From positions 50,256 through 114,255 of the forward strand of contig NZ_FOIT01000005.1 in NCBI RefSeq assembly GCF_900110815.1: a stretch of 64,000 nt of DNA, given 5' to 3'. Numbering within the stretch: the first letter of the stretch is position 1; the number at the start of each line of letters is the position of its first letter. The notes beneath the pieces were generated by a model. It made no database searches, was not told the DNA's origin, and worked only from the letters and a program-made list of their open reading frames with translations. The DNA comes from Aliicoccus persicus (GTDB lineage Bacteria > Bacillota > Bacilli > Staphylococcales > Salinicoccaceae). The translations under genes and the position numbers were made by a program. This document shows positions 7,784-17,067 of the stretch, piece after piece.

Positions 7784-9553
7784 TTATTCAGAAACTCCGA
7801 TGTTGTAAAGTGCCGTGTCATCATTGAAACCAAACTCTACAGAATAGTTCATGACGCGCTCGTTAACTGGAGTGATACTAGCAGAGTACAATGTTGGGAA
7901 GACTGGAATTTCTTCTGCCATGTATTCTTGCCACTCGTAAGCAGCGTTAACACGGTAATCGACATCCATTGCTTCTGGTACATTGAATTCACGAAGTAGT
8001 GCATCGCCTTCTTCAGTTGCAAAGCGTGGATAGTTCCATCCTGCATCGCGTCCGAAGAATATTGTTGGATCCACATCTGCACCGAGTGTCCATGCTGTCA
8101 TGTAAACATCAATATCTTCTGAGTCTGTTTCGACTAAATCGAAGAACGTATTGAACTCAAGTAAACGGTTGTTTGTCAAGCTGACATCAAGTCCAATTGC
8201 TCGCCATGACTGTATGAAGTAGTTCGCCATCGGTTCTGCGATATCGCCACCACTCATCGATGCGAAGTTAATTTTAAGTTCTTCGCCATCTGGTGTTGTA
8301 CGGAAGTCGCCATCATATTCATAGCCCGCTTCATCCAAAATGGCATTTGCAGCTTCTGGATCATATTGTGGTACTTCTAAGTTCTCATTATGGAATGCTT
8401 CGTGATACGGTAAAATAAGTGAGTCTGCTCTCCAACGCAGCCCATCATAGAAACGTTCGCCGACTGATGCGGTATCAACAGCATGCCACATTGCACGGCG
8501 TAAATTGACGTCACCCATCTTCATTTCTTCAGGTTTATATGCTACTTCATCAGCGTCTTCATCCCATTCACCAAGTTTAAATGCGACATATGAATAAGAA
8601 GAAGTTAAGTTTGCAAGCCATTCCACACCTTCTGTATCGGCAACATCTTTATATTGCTCAGCTGGGAATCCACGTGCGATATCATAATCACCATTCGCCA
8701 TACCATTTGCGACAGTTGCAGGGGATACGACGTTATAGTTAATACCATCTAACTTCGGTTCGCCTCTCCAGTAATCATCGAAGCGTTCAAATGTAACAGA
8801 TTCACCCGGTACGATATTCGTTACTTGGAAAGGACCAATACCGATCGGATTGATACGTGTTTCATCCGCTTCAAACATGTCAGCGACTTCTATGCCTTCA
8901 TAGTAGTGTTCCGCAAAAATATATTGCCAGAAACCACCAGAAATTAGCGAAGGTGCAAGTTCTTCATATGAGAATACAGCAGTGTAATCATCGATGACTT
9001 CGATACCGCTAATCTCATCGGCATCACCTGTACTATATTCTGAAAACCCTTTCAAAAGAGTGAAACCTGGAGTACCACCACGTGGACCGGTATAGTCCTC
9101 ATGTCCAATTAGATAATACGCCGCAATGTAGTCGTGGATGTCTGCCTCATGGCCATCGTGCCAATAGACACCTTCACGCATTGTAAACGTTACAGTGTTA
9201 TCATCTTCGTTAATTTCGAAATTCAAAGCACCATCGTTTGTATAGATCTGATCCGCACTCGTTGTTAACACAGGCTCATCAAAATACCCGATAACCGTGG
9301 AGTCTGGCACACCACCGAACATGTTGTAGTTCAGCGTGCCTAAAAACGGAGTGTCTGAAGCATAAGCAACATTGAGTATGCCACCTTGCTCTGCATCACC
9401 AACATTAGAAACAGTTTTTTGAAAATCTTCGAAGTTATATACTTGATGTTCTTGGGCGTGTGTATCATTACTCGAAATACCGATGAGTAAAAGCGATAAA
9501 CCAACACCCGACAAAGGAGCTATAAACTTACGTTTTAAAAATTTTGTCTTCAT
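7784..9553 (-). CDS. Oligopeptide ABC transporter substrate-binding protein
   Basis: The 589-aa exported protein belongs to the OppA/DppA family (SBP_bac_5), which captures peptides for an ABC importer. Family features include the long bilobed fold, TVTFTMREGVYWHDG (typical W-H-D-G segment) and the hinge-region repeats of this family. The N-terminus has a positively charged start and a hydrophobic stretch (residues 10-27), but no cysteine follows: the expected lipobox is absent and a THAQ site near residue 34 suggests ordinary signal peptidase cleavage. No permease or ATPase genes are adjacent, so it must work with a distant transporter or be free. I chose the ATG at 9553, which has AGGGGG upstream. 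A 14-bp palindrome lies at the likely transcription start. Confidence 0.88.
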   Translation of the reverse strand: MKTKFLKRKFIAPLSGVGLSLLLIGISSNDTHAQEHQVYNFEDFQKTVSNVGDAEQGGILNVAYASDTPFLGTLNYNMFGGVPDSTVIGYFDEPVLTTSADQIYTNDGALNFEINEDDNTVTFTMREGVYWHDGHEADIHDYIAAYYLIGHEDYTGPRGGTPGFTLLKGFSEYSTGDADEISGIEVIDDYTAVFSYEELAPSLISGGFWQYIFAEHYYEGIEVADMFEADETRINPIGIGPFQVTNIVPGESVTFERFDDYWRGEPKLDGINYNVVSPATVANGMANGDYDIARGFPAEQYKDVADTEGVEWLANLTSSYSYVAFKLGEWDEDADEVAYKPEEMKMGDVNLRRAMWHAVDTASVGERFYDGLRWRADSLILPYHEAFHNENLEVPQYDPEAANAILDEAGYEYDGDFRTTPDGEELKINFASMSGGDIAEPMANYFIQSWRAIGLDVSLTNNRLLEFNTFFDLVETDSEDIDVYMTAWTLGADVDPTIFFGRDAGWNYPRFATEEGDALLREFNVPEAMDVDYRVNAAYEWQEYMAEEIPVFPTLYSASITPVNERVMNYSVEFGFNDDTALYNIGVSE

Positions 9554-9578
9554 TTTGTACCCCCTAAAGTATTGTAAT

Positions 9579-9604
9579 AATATTCGAATATTCAAAATAT
9601 TATA
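9579..9604 (-). promoter_or_regulatory. -10 box and palindromic operator candidate of the peptide-binding gene
   Basis: On the reverse strand TATAAT (9599-9604) is followed at the expected start point by AATATTCGAATATT (9579-9592), a perfect 14-bp palindrome. Its position at about +1 to +14 is typical of a repressor operator. The -35 is poor. Confidence 0.5.
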
Positions 9605-9714
9605 CACAAAGTGTAGCACAAGAAAATATCAGTGTCATTATTTTTTTCGAAAACCGAAAGATTATTTTTGAAAATATTGGTGGTTTATCTTATTGTGAAA
9701 AGAACTTTAGGAGC

Positions 9715-9854
9715 CTGCTTCTTCGAGATAAAAAAAAGAGGGTGAAGTAGCAGTTTTTTCTGTAGCCTGCTACTTCAAGACACAAAAAGAGGATGAAGTA
9801 GCACTTTCCAACTTTTCCTGCTACTTCGAGATAAAAAAAGAGGGTGAAGTAGCA
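9715..9854. repeat. Three GCTACTTC hairpin repeats
   Basis: Inverted repeats with GCTACTTC / GAAGTAGC arms lie at 9715-9752 (one mismatch), 9767-9803 and 9818-9854, spaced about 51 bp. They fill the gap between the promoter region of the peptide-binding gene and the end of the luciferase-like gene, both on the reverse strand. The loops share an A-rich run then GAGGGTGAAG. Confidence 0.88.
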
Positions 9855-9883
9855 ACCCTCTTATTTCAGTGCTACTCCAACCC

Positions 9884-10936
9884 CTAATTTTCTTCTGCCA
9901 ATAATTCTTTAACACGCGGTACAACTTTTGTTCCAAACAACTCAATATTTTTAAGCACCGCTTCATGGTCGATGTAACCGACAGGTGTCTGCATGACAAA
10001 ACGCGTTACACCAAGTGCTCTAATGAACGTACTTAACTTCTGAGCGACTGTTTCAACGTCACCGACGAGCAACGCACCTGTTTCGCTCGTCAAACGGTCA
10101 AAGTAGTTCTCAGTATACGTCGAGCCCCAACCGCGTTCCATACCAATTCTGTTCATCATATGACTCGCTGCTGGGAAGTATATTTCTTTCGCTTCTTCGT
10201 TCGTATCTGCAATGAAGCCGTGCATATTTAAACCAAATTGAAAATCTTCAATCTTATGATTTGAATTCACCCAAGTGCGCTTATATAAATCGATAAAATC
10301 CCTAAACTGATACGGTGATCCACCGATAACAGCGAGCATCAAAGGTAATCCGTATTTAGCAGCTCTCACTGCAGAACCGGGGCTACCTCCCGCAGCAATC
10401 CAAATGGGTAGTGTCTCTTGAACGGTATTTGGATAGAGTGTGATGTTCTCAACGGAATGTTGAAGCTCACCACGGAATGTGACCGGTAGTTTATCTCGAT
10501 GACCTTTTTGAAGTTCGACCAGTAGTGCAAGTTTCTCTTCAAACAATTGCTCATAATCGTTTAAATCATAACCAAACAGTGGGAATGACTCAATAAACGA
10601 CCCACGGCCAGCCATAATTTCTGCACGTCCATTGCTGATTCCATCGATTGTTGCAAAGCGTTCCCAAACGCGTACTGGATCTTCTGAACTCAACACAGTT
10701 ACTGCTGTAGACAGTCTAATGTTTTTCGTAACTGCCGCACCTGCTGCGAGCAATGTGTCAGGTGAAGATACTGCATAATCTTTGCGATGGTGCTCACCGA
10801 TTGCAAAGATGTCGAGCCCAACTTTGTCTGTCATTTTCATCTCTTCAATTATTTCTTGTAAACGCTGTGCGTGTGGTACGCTACCCGTTGGTGATTCCAC
10901 ATCACCAAAGCTACTGATTCCAAATTCTATTGTCAT
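9884..10936 (-). CDS. Luciferase-like (LLM) flavin-dependent oxidoreductase
   Basis: The 350-aa protein is a single-domain LLM-class flavin oxidoreductase of the alkanal-monooxygenase-like type, a TIM-barrel enzyme that uses reduced FMN. Typical segments are FAIGEHHRKDYAVSSPD near residues 49-65, the region where conserved histidines line the flavin site, and GRGSFIESFPLFG. The physiological substrate is unknown. I placed the start at the ATG at 10936 because AGAGGTGG lies 5 nt upstream; the frame continues to a TTG at 10954 but that would cover the ribosome-binding site. Hairpin repeats follow the stop codon. The pepT gene diverges upstream. Confidence 0.88.
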   Translation of the reverse strand: MTIEFGISSFGDVESPTGSVPHAQRLQEIIEEMKMTDKVGLDIFAIGEHHRKDYAVSSPDTLLAAGAAVTKNIRLSTAVTVLSSEDPVRVWERFATIDGISNGRAEIMAGRGSFIESFPLFGYDLNDYEQLFEEKLALLVELQKGHRDKLPVTFRGELQHSVENITLYPNTVQETLPIWIAAGGSPGSAVRAAKYGLPLMLAVIGGSPYQFRDFIDLYKRTWVNSNHKIEDFQFGLNMHGFIADTNEEAKEIYFPAASHMMNRIGMERGWGSTYTENYFDRLTSETGALLVGDVETVAQKLSTFIRALGVTRFVMQTPVGYIDHEAVLKNIELFGTKVVPRVKELLAEEN

Positions 10937-11010
10937 TTTATCCACCTCTTGCAACTATTTTAACAACTTACTTGATATAATATAAAATAAAAGCTCGAAA
11001 GGGGATATAT

Positions 11011-12228
11011 ATGCAAGAAAAATTAATTGAACGCTTAACACGTTATGTAAAAATCGATACACAATCCGATGATAGCAGTGACTCTGTGCCATCTACGAAA
11101 AAGCAATTTGATTTATTGGATGAATTAAAGTCGGAGTTAGTTGAACTTGGGTTGGAAGAAGTAACGCTCGATGATAAGGGGTATTTATTTGCCACTTTAC
11201 CAGCGAACACAAACAATGAAGTCGTCGTTGGATTCATGGCGCACGTCGATACGTCTCCTGACTTTAGTGGAGAAAATGTTTCGCCAAAAGTCGTTCAGTA
11301 TGTCGGCGGCGATATCGTTTTGAATGAAGAATTAAATATCGTCCTCTCTCCTGAAGAATTCCCGACATTGGATAATCAAGTTGGCCACCGTTTAATGGTG
11401 ACAGATGGGACGACGTTGCTCGGTGCAGATAACAAAGCGGGGATTGCTGAGATCGTGACTGCAGTCGAATATTTACTTGAGCACCCTGAAATTGAGAGAC
11501 CGAAAGTAAGAATTGCGTTCACACCCGATGAAGAAATCGGACGTGGCCCACATGATTTCGATGTTGAAGCATTCGGGGCAGACCACGCGTACACGGTTGA
11601 CGGTGGTGGCGTCGGAGAACTTCAGTATGAAAGCTTTAACGCAGCTGGCGTTCGAGTGACATTCCACGGTAAAAGTGTACATCCAGGCACAGCAAAAGAT
11701 ACGATGATCAATGCAGGGCGTATCGCTGCAGAATTTGTCAGTATGTTCGATGAAAATGAAACACCTGAACGCACAGAAGGATATGAAGGGTTTTATCATG
11801 TGGGATCGATCAGTGGAAATGTAGAACATGTGGATGTAACAATGATTGTGCGTGATCATGATAAGGAAAACTTCGAAAATAGGAAGCGTACGGTCGAAGA
11901 AAATGTTGAGACATTGCAAAAAAAATACGGTGAAGATGTCGTTGAACTTGTAATGAAGGATCAGTATTATAACATGAAAGATAAAATTGAACCGGTGATG
12001 GAAATTGTGGAAACAGCAAGGGTTGCCATGGAGTCGCTTGATATCGACGTACATATTGAGCCGGTGCGCGGCGGTACAGATGGTTCGCAATTATCATACA
12101 AAGGATTACCGACGCCAAACTTATTTACTGGTGGTTACAACTTCCATGGTAAGTTTGAATATGCCTCAATCGATGAGATGGAACTTGCGACTCAGACGAT
12201 TGTAGAGATCATTAAGAAAACAGTTTAA
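11011..12228 (+). CDS. pepT: Peptidase T (aminotripeptidase, M20 family)
   Basis: PepT removes the N-terminal residue from tripeptides in the cytoplasm. The 405-aa length matches the family. Dinuclear zinc ligands are visible: H78 and D80 in [12 protein letters not shown], the bridging D140 in LLGADNKAG, and the catalytic/metal glutamates E174-E175 in DEEIGRG. HPGTAKD marks the dimerisation-lid region. The ATG follows AAAGGGG. It is a single gene closed by a bidirectional terminator shared with the converging drug exporter. Confidence 0.95.
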   Translation: MQEKLIERLTRYVKIDTQSDDSSDSVPSTKKQFDLLDELKSELVELGLEEVTLDDKGYLFATLPANTNNEVVVGFMAHVDTSPDFSGENVSPKVVQYVGGDIVLNEELNIVLSPEEFPTLDNQVGHRLMVTDGTTLLGADNKAGIAEIVTAVEYLLEHPEIERPKVRIAFTPDEEIGRGPHDFDVEAFGADHAYTVDGGGVGELQYESFNAAGVRVTFHGKSVHPGTAKDTMINAGRIAAEFVSMFDENETPERTEGYEGFYHVGSISGNVEHVDVTMIVRDHDKENFENRKRTVEENVETLQKKYGEDVVELVMKDQYYNMKDKIEPVMEIVETARVAMESLDIDVHIEPVRGGTDGSQLSYKGLPTPNLFTGGYNFHGKFEYASIDEMELATQTIVEIIKKTV

Positions 12229-12235
12229 TATATAA

Positions 12236-12285
12236 AAATATCCCCTCACATTGATTGAATAATAATGTGAAGGGATATTTTTTAT
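12236..12285. terminator. Bidirectional terminator pepT / MFS exporter
   Basis: An imperfect 17-bp inverted repeat (AAATATCCCCTCACATT with AATGTGAAGGGATATTT, one mismatch) with A and T runs on either side lies in the 53-bp convergent gap. Confidence 0.85.
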
Positions 12286-13745
12286 TTGTTGGTCTTTACA
12301 GCTTTTACTTTGGCAGCACCCGTATCGATTGTACTGTTTGTAGTGACACGTCTTATAAAGAATGTCAGTAGGAAACTTACTGTTAAAATTGATGAAGCGA
12401 TTAAGAATGTTAAGTTAATACCTTCAAGCATCGCAAGCTGAGTTGTTTGACCTTCTGCGATGCGGGTGTTCATACGTACTTGCATGACGGTGATTAATGT
12501 CGCTGTACCGATGGCACCTGATACTTGCTGCACCATACTGTTGATTGAAGATCCATGTGGTGTCATCTCAGGTGTCAGCTCGTTCATACCATTTGTCATC
12601 AGTGGTGTCGTAACGAGTGTCATACCTAAAGCACGTATGGAGAATACAATCATCAACATCGTCAAACTCGTATCAACATCCATCGTTGAGAAGTAATAGT
12701 TAGAGACAATCGCAATCGGTAACCCGATTAATGCTAATCGTTTGGCACCGAATGTATCATACAATTTTCCGGATAGCGGACTCATTAGACCCATGATTAA
12801 TGCCCCAGGCATAATGAGTAAACCGGCTTCAATCGGACTCCTGCCTTGCACTTCGATTATATACATTGGCATCAATATAAATCCTGAAAATATAGCCATA
12901 TTAATCGTACTGATGATCAACATCGACATGCTGAACATCGGGAATTTAAACGCTCTTAAGTTGAGCATTGGGAACTCCATCGTCCACTGTTTTCTTACAT
13001 ATATAAACAGAGTGATGAATCCTATCACAATGCTTGCAAGAACGATTGGGTCTAAAAATCCTCGATTTCCAGCTGAACTCAGTCCGAATAACAATGATCC
13101 GAAACCAATCGTCGATAAAATGACAGACGGAATATCAAGTCGAGCCTCTTTTTTACTCGATGTCAGTGGAATTTTAAAGTATCCAAAGGTGATGACGACA
13201 AGAATAACAGGCATGATCATAAAGAATAAATAACGCCATGAGAAAAATTCGACAATCACACCAGATATTGTTGGTCCAATTGCTGGTGCGAAGAACATAA
13301 CAAAACTAAATAGTCCAAGTGCATATCCCCGTCGTTCAATTGAGAAGTTTGAAATAATTACGTTCATTAATAGCGGCATCAAAATTGAAGATCCAATTGC
13401 TTGTGTCATTCGACCAAGCAGTAACATGCCAAAGACTGGGGCAGTACCTGCGAGTAAAGTTCCAGTTAAGAAAAATAACATTGCTGTTAAAAATAGTGTT
13501 TTCGTGTGGAACCGGGTCATTAAATACGCGGTGATTGGAATGACGATACCACTTGTCAGCATGTAACCTGTCGACACCCACTGAACTGTGGATGTTGAGA
13601 CACCAAACTCATTCTGAATAGATGGAAGTGCCACGTTAAGGAAAGTGTTTGCGAGTAATGATACGAAGGCACCGGAAATTAATATTGCAATTAATTTATA
13701 GTCCGGCACCTGTATCCTTGGTTCTGTTTTTAATGTTTGATTCAT
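12282..13745 (-). CDS. MFS drug exporter, DHA2 family (14 TM)
   Basis: The 487-aa membrane protein fits the 14-helix DHA2 (EmrB/QacA/LmrB) group of proton-driven multidrug exporters. The first helix ends in NVALPSIQNEFGVS, the usual DHA2 motif, and FAPAIGPTISG in TM5 is the antiporter motif C. Substrates cannot be predicted. The ATG at 13745 has AGAAGG six bases upstream on the reverse strand. A small two-TM protein gene lies upstream on the same strand but has its own terminator. Confidence 0.9.
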   Translation of the reverse strand: MNQTLKTEPRIQVPDYKLIAILISGAFVSLLANTFLNVALPSIQNEFGVSTSTVQWVSTGYMLTSGIVIPITAYLMTRFHTKTLFLTAMLFFLTGTLLAGTAPVFGMLLLGRMTQAIGSSILMPLLMNVIISNFSIERRGYALGLFSFVMFFAPAIGPTISGVIVEFFSWRYLFFMIMPVILVVITFGYFKIPLTSSKKEARLDIPSVILSTIGFGSLLFGLSSAGNRGFLDPIVLASIVIGFITLFIYVRKQWTMEFPMLNLRAFKFPMFSMSMLIISTINMAIFSGFILMPMYIIEVQGRSPIEAGLLIMPGALIMGLMSPLSGKLYDTFGAKRLALIGLPIAIVSNYYFSTMDVDTSLTMLMIVFSIRALGMTLVTTPLMTNGMNELTPEMTPHGSSINSMVQQVSGAIGTATLITVMQVRMNTRIAEGQTTQLAMLEGINLTFLIASSILTVSFLLTFFIRRVTTNSTIDTGAAKVKAVKTNK

Positions 13746-13829
13746 GTAATACCTTCTTTTAGATGTGTAATATATATATTATATTCCGATTATCGAAATA
13801 ATCAAGAAATTGTAACTGTTGTGACAAAA

Positions 13830-13856
13830 AATAAAAAACCATCTGTCGATAGATGG
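13830..13856 (-). terminator. Terminator of the 59-aa membrane protein gene
   Basis: CCATCT / AGATGG stem (13839-13844 and 13851-13856) followed on the reverse strand by TTTTTTATTTT. Confidence 0.8.
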
Positions 13857-13868
13857 CTGTGTGCGTAA

Positions 13869-14048
13869 TTAAGGACCCATGCGATTGTCAATTTGTATAT
13901 AGATAAAGAAACCGAGAAAGATACCTAAAAATATTGCGATTGGAATTGCTATGACATCTCTAATACTTGGAAAAAATGTCGTAATTCCCAAATATGTAAG
14001 AAATCCGATGACGAGCATCAAGATAATATTGATCAAAAAACGTGTCAT
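13869..14048 (-). CDS. Small two-helix membrane protein (59 aa)
   Basis: I do not recognise this protein. It starts MTRFLINIILMLVIGFLTYLG and ends DNRMGP. Two hydrophobic segments (about residues 4-22 and 33-51) are joined by a short polar turn (PSIRD). The start is supported by AGGAGG a few bases upstream on the reverse strand, and a terminator follows directly, so it is a complete single-gene unit. The layout resembles small integral membrane proteins of unknown role common in Firmicutes. No neighbour suggests a function. Confidence 0.75.
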   Translation of the reverse strand: MTRFLINIILMLVIGFLTYLGITTFFPSIRDVIAIPIAIFLGIFLGFFIYIQIDNRMGP

Positions 14049-14350
14049 AAATAGCCTCCTTTTATCAACATGTACTATCTTACATCGATATTTTAAAGAT
14101 GTCCAATTTATAAAAATTGTCAGATATTTCGCTTTCTGAAAGATTAAAAGTCGATTAGAATGTTCGTGTTTTATATCATTATGAATGATAGTCGTATGAA
14201 AACGAAATCATTTGATGTTTTCATAAATTTTCATGTATGTATATTCATTGTATAAAAATTAAAGAAATTTTATTTCGTTATGACGGTTTATAATTGTAAA
14301 TGTCAGAGTAGTTTCAATATAAAAACTTTATATGTAAACGGTTTAAAAAG

Positions 14351-14379
14351 TTGAATAATACAGCGTTTGACGCTATAAT
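14351..14379 (+). promoter_or_regulatory. Strong promoter of the 48-aa protein gene
   Basis: TTGAAT (14351-14356), a 17-bp spacer and a perfect TATAAT (14374-14379) predict a transcription start near 14386 and a 68-nt leader. Just upstream TGTAAACGGTTTAA resembles a CcpA cre box but misses one conserved base. The rest of the 405-bp gap 14049-14453 is AT-rich and shows no gene. Confidence 0.8.
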
Positions 14380-14453
14380 TACAAGTGTAATAGAGATGAC
14401 GCAGCCGCCAAAATTGATAACAAAAAATTTCATAAAAGAAGGAGGAAAATAAT

Positions 14454-14600
14454 ATGTTTTCAACTGATGTATATTCAGCAAATATTCGCATTAAAGAATA
14501 CAGAGACACTGCGATGAAATTAAATGCGACTAAAATTAAAAACAATAAAGAAGCAAAGCCTAATCGTTTCGCAAGAATGTTCGGCAAAAAATCTGCTTAA
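14454..14600 (+). CDS. Small basic protein of unknown function (48 aa)
   Basis: I do not recognise this protein. It begins MFSTDVYSANIRIKEYRD and ends RMFGKKSA, with Lys and Arg making up roughly a quarter of its residues and no membrane segment. The gene is well framed: a consensus promoter, an almost perfect GGAGG ribosome-binding site 8 nt upstream and a strong terminator 24 nt after the stop. That signature suggests a highly expressed transcript. A ribosome- or nucleic-acid-associated role would fit the charge but is only a guess. An alternative is a dual-function RNA with a short coding segment. Confidence 0.75.
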   Translation: MFSTDVYSANIRIKEYRDTAMKLNATKIKNNKEAKPNRFARMFGKKSA

Positions 14601-14623
14601 TTAATAGATGAATTATTTTTAAG

Positions 14624-14668
14624 TATCCATCCTTGACTAGAAGAAGGGTGGATATTTATTTTTATTTC
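14624..14668 (+). terminator. Terminator of the 48-aa protein gene
   Basis: TATCCATCCTT / AAGGGTGGATA stem (one G-T pair) is followed by TTTATTTTTATTT. Confidence 0.88.
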
Positions 14669-14721
14669 GAATTGAGTTGCTATAATGTATGTATTGGGCA
14701 GATGATTGTGAGGTATATGAA

Positions 14722-15168
14722 ATGATGAGAATAATCATATCTGGGACAATACTTGGAATCATAACCGGTATGTTATTGTTTCTTGTGCTTTATTTTATCG
14801 ATATCATGACGGATATCGGTTTAGTTAATTTATTGATCAACATTGATTTTATATATAGTGGTGATGTGCCTGCCATTCTAGAGTTTGGATTACATATCAT
14901 AACTTCTATTATAATTTGTATCATTTTTAAAATTATATATGTCAGAGCTTTTTATCTGCATTTAAAAGCGCATGTCGTTGCTGCATTTATATTTGCAGGC
15001 CTTTATTTTCTATTGAAAGCATTGGCAGTCGAACCGATTCAAACGGATTCGCATATAGGATTTATACTGTGGACGATTTTCCATATTGGATATTTACAGC
15101 TCATTCATCTGACTTACATAAATCAATGGGATTCTATACTATTGAATAAGATTGGAGGTCGCGCATGA
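14722..15168 (+). CDS. Putative integral membrane protein (4 TM)
   Basis: The 148-aa protein has about four hydrophobic segments (near residues 3-27, 42-66, 77-98 and 111-133) and no motif I can name with certainty; it recalls YagU/DUF1440-type small membrane proteins. The start is one of two adjacent ATGs (14722 or 14725) after GAGGT; the frame extends upstream to 14689 but without a ribosome-binding site. Its stop overlaps the start of the lipid-kinase gene in ATGA, so the two are translationally coupled. That link suggests a role in membrane lipid handling, which is inference. Confidence 0.7.
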   Translation: MMRIIISGTILGIITGMLLFLVLYFIDIMTDIGLVNLLINIDFIYSGDVPAILEFGLHIITSIIICIIFKIIYVRAFYLHLKAHVVAAFIFAGLYFLLKALAVEPIQTDSHIGFILWTIFHIGYLQLIHLTYINQWDSILLNKIGGRA

Positions 15169-16028
15169 AGGCGAGTATAATCGTAAACCAACGATCTAAA
15201 GGTGCTAAAAAAGTAAATTTTAAGTATACAAGTCAAGTGTTATCCGCTGATTATGAAACTGTAGAAATTTTTATGATACGTGATTTTGAACAAGTTGAGT
15301 CGATCAAGGAAGTCGTTGAAAGTAGCAATTTACTCGTCACTGTCGGTGGTGATGGGACGATTAGTTTCGTTGTCAATGCGATGATGAAGTACCATCCGAC
15401 TGCGAAGTTGATGATATTGCCGACCGGAACGATGAATGACTTTGCATATGGCGTTGGCATGCATAAAGGGCATCTGAGCGATTTGCTATGGTATAAGGAT
15501 GCTCGTGAAGAATCTGTAGATTTAATTCGTGTGAATGATTGGTATGCGACATACCTCATTGGTTTAGGTGGATTTATGGAAGCTTTCACGAGGCCCAATG
15601 CTAATGCGAAACAAAAAATGGGAAAGCTTGCATATTTGTTCGCCGGTATAAAAGCGATAACAAGCCTTTATCCATTTAATTATAAGTTGAATGGAAAGGA
15701 TGGACGCGCACGTATCATCGTCACCTCTAATATTTCTAGTGTCGGTGGATTTAGAAAACTGTTTCCGATTGCCAATGTTGATGATGGCGTACTGAATGTG
15801 TTAATCATTCGTAAGGTGAACATTCTAAATGTGTGGAAATTAATATTTATGTTGTTTGGTAACAGATTACATCAAGCAAAAGAAGTGGAAATGCACTCAG
15901 TAGTGGAGTTAATGTTAGAAAGTGATGAACTGGAAGATATGGATATCGATGGGGATAGACATCCATTTGAAACGCTAGAAGTGAAAGTCATTCCACGAGC
16001 GATATCGGTTATCGTACCGAAGAAGTAA
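15165..16028 (+). CDS. Diacylglycerol kinase family lipid kinase
   Basis: The 287-aa soluble protein belongs to the DagK/YegS/sphingosine-kinase family. It shows the ATP-binding VGGDGTISFVVN at about residues 60-71 and the downstream PTGTMNDFAYG at about 86-96. Family members phosphorylate diacylglycerol or related lipids at the inner face of the membrane. A second, DgkB-like member is encoded at 54.7-55.6 kb. This copy is shorter and more divergent, so its lipid substrate may differ. It overlaps the upstream membrane-protein gene by 4 bp and ends at a strong terminator. Confidence 0.87.
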   Translation: MKASIIVNQRSKGAKKVNFKYTSQVLSADYETVEIFMIRDFEQVESIKEVVESSNLLVTVGGDGTISFVVNAMMKYHPTAKLMILPTGTMNDFAYGVGMHKGHLSDLLWYKDAREESVDLIRVNDWYATYLIGLGGFMEAFTRPNANAKQKMGKLAYLFAGIKAITSLYPFNYKLNGKDGRARIIVTSNISSVGGFRKLFPIANVDDGVLNVLIIRKVNILNVWKLIFMLFGNRLHQAKEVEMHSVVELMLESDELEDMDIDGDRHPFETLEVKVIPRAISVIVPKK

Positions 16029-16036
16029 TGCACAAC

Positions 16037-16072
16037 ACCCGAATGGTTGAATAACATTCGGGTATTATTTTG
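16037..16072 (+). terminator. Terminator after the lipid kinase gene
   Basis: A 9-bp perfect stem ACCCGAATG / CATTCGGGT is followed by ATTATTTTG. Confidence 0.82.
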
Positions 16073-16169
16073 TAGTTTATTAGTTATGATTTAGTAAACA
16101 AGCCGATTATAAGCGAAATTTATGATAGCATAATTTTAGACAAAAATAATGGATGGAGGCGTGTAAGGC

Positions 16170-17063
16170 ATGAAGGTAAGAAAAAGACTTAACAAATTAA
16201 ATTTAGAAAAGATAAAAATCAAACAGATGCCAAAGTTTACAATGCAGACGTTAATCAATATACTAACAGTCGTTGTCGGGTGTTTTATTTTCTCTATTGG
16301 GATTAACTCATTCATGATTCCAGGTAACTTAGGTGAAGGTGGAATTATCGGGGTTGCACTGATACTGTTCTATGCATTTGAATTGCCAACAGCAATTACA
16401 ATGTTCCTGGTCAATGCAGTGTTGTTGGTGTTAGGATTTAAATACTTAACGCGATTCGCTATGTATTACACGATACTGACTATTCCATTAATCTCAATCA
16501 TGTTATGGCTGACAGAAAGCTGGATCGTACCAACAGATCAAATACTTATCCAAACTGTATTTGGAGGATTTTTAGTCGGAGTTGGGATCGGACTTATTTT
16601 AAGGATTGGAGCAACAACGGCAGGTACGACGATACTTGCACAGATGGCGAACAAATTTTTTGATGTCGGCGTGCCGTTTGCATTACTTGTGTTTGACTTA
16701 ATCATCGTTATGGCATCACTTACGGTGCTGACGATTGAGCAAGTGTTACTCACAGTTATCGCACTTTATATTGCGATGAAGACGATGGACTTCATTATAG
16801 AAGGTATGAATCCGAAAAAGGCAGTCACAATTATTACAGAACGACCTGAGACTTTAGGTAGAATGATCAATAGCGATATCAAACGCGGTGTGACGATAAT
16901 GAATGGTCGAGGATTCTATACGAAAAAAGAAAAAGACATATTATATGTCGTCATCAATAGAAACCAACTTACGAAACTGAAGCGATTGATCAAGCGAGAA
17001 GACGAAAATGCCTTCGTCGTCGTGCACGATGTAAACAGCGTGCTGGGAAATTACTTTATATAG
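16170..17063 (+). CDS. YitT family membrane protein
   Basis: The 297-aa protein has five to six membrane helices in its first 205 residues (DUF161 repeats, including the family-typical NSFMIPGNLGEGG near 47-59) and a C-terminal cytoplasmic DUF2179 domain, seen in KKAVTIITERPE and FYTKKEKDILYVVINR. YitT proteins are widespread in Firmicutes but lack an agreed function. GGAGG precedes the ATG. It stands alone and is followed by a long hairpin array. Confidence 0.88.
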   Translation: MKVRKRLNKLNLEKIKIKQMPKFTMQTLINILTVVVGCFIFSIGINSFMIPGNLGEGGIIGVALILFYAFELPTAITMFLVNAVLLVLGFKYLTRFAMYYTILTIPLISIMLWLTESWIVPTDQILIQTVFGGFLVGVGIGLILRIGATTAGTTILAQMANKFFDVGVPFALLVFDLIIVMASLTVLTIEQVLLTVIALYIAMKTMDFIIEGMNPKKAVTIITERPETLGRMINSDIKRGVTIMNGRGFYTKKEKDILYVVINRNQLTKLKRLIKREDENAFVVVHDVNSVLGNYFI

Positions 17064-17067
17064 TTTG

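Noticed and set aside
11473-12118. Long reverse-strand frames inside pepT
   Set aside because: They lie opposite a complete, well-conserved peptidase and have no start signals or recognisable domains.
14303-14587. 94-codon reverse-strand frame covering the 48-aa gene
   Set aside because: It starts with TTG without a ribosome-binding site, while the forward strand has a full promoter, ribosome-binding site and terminator.
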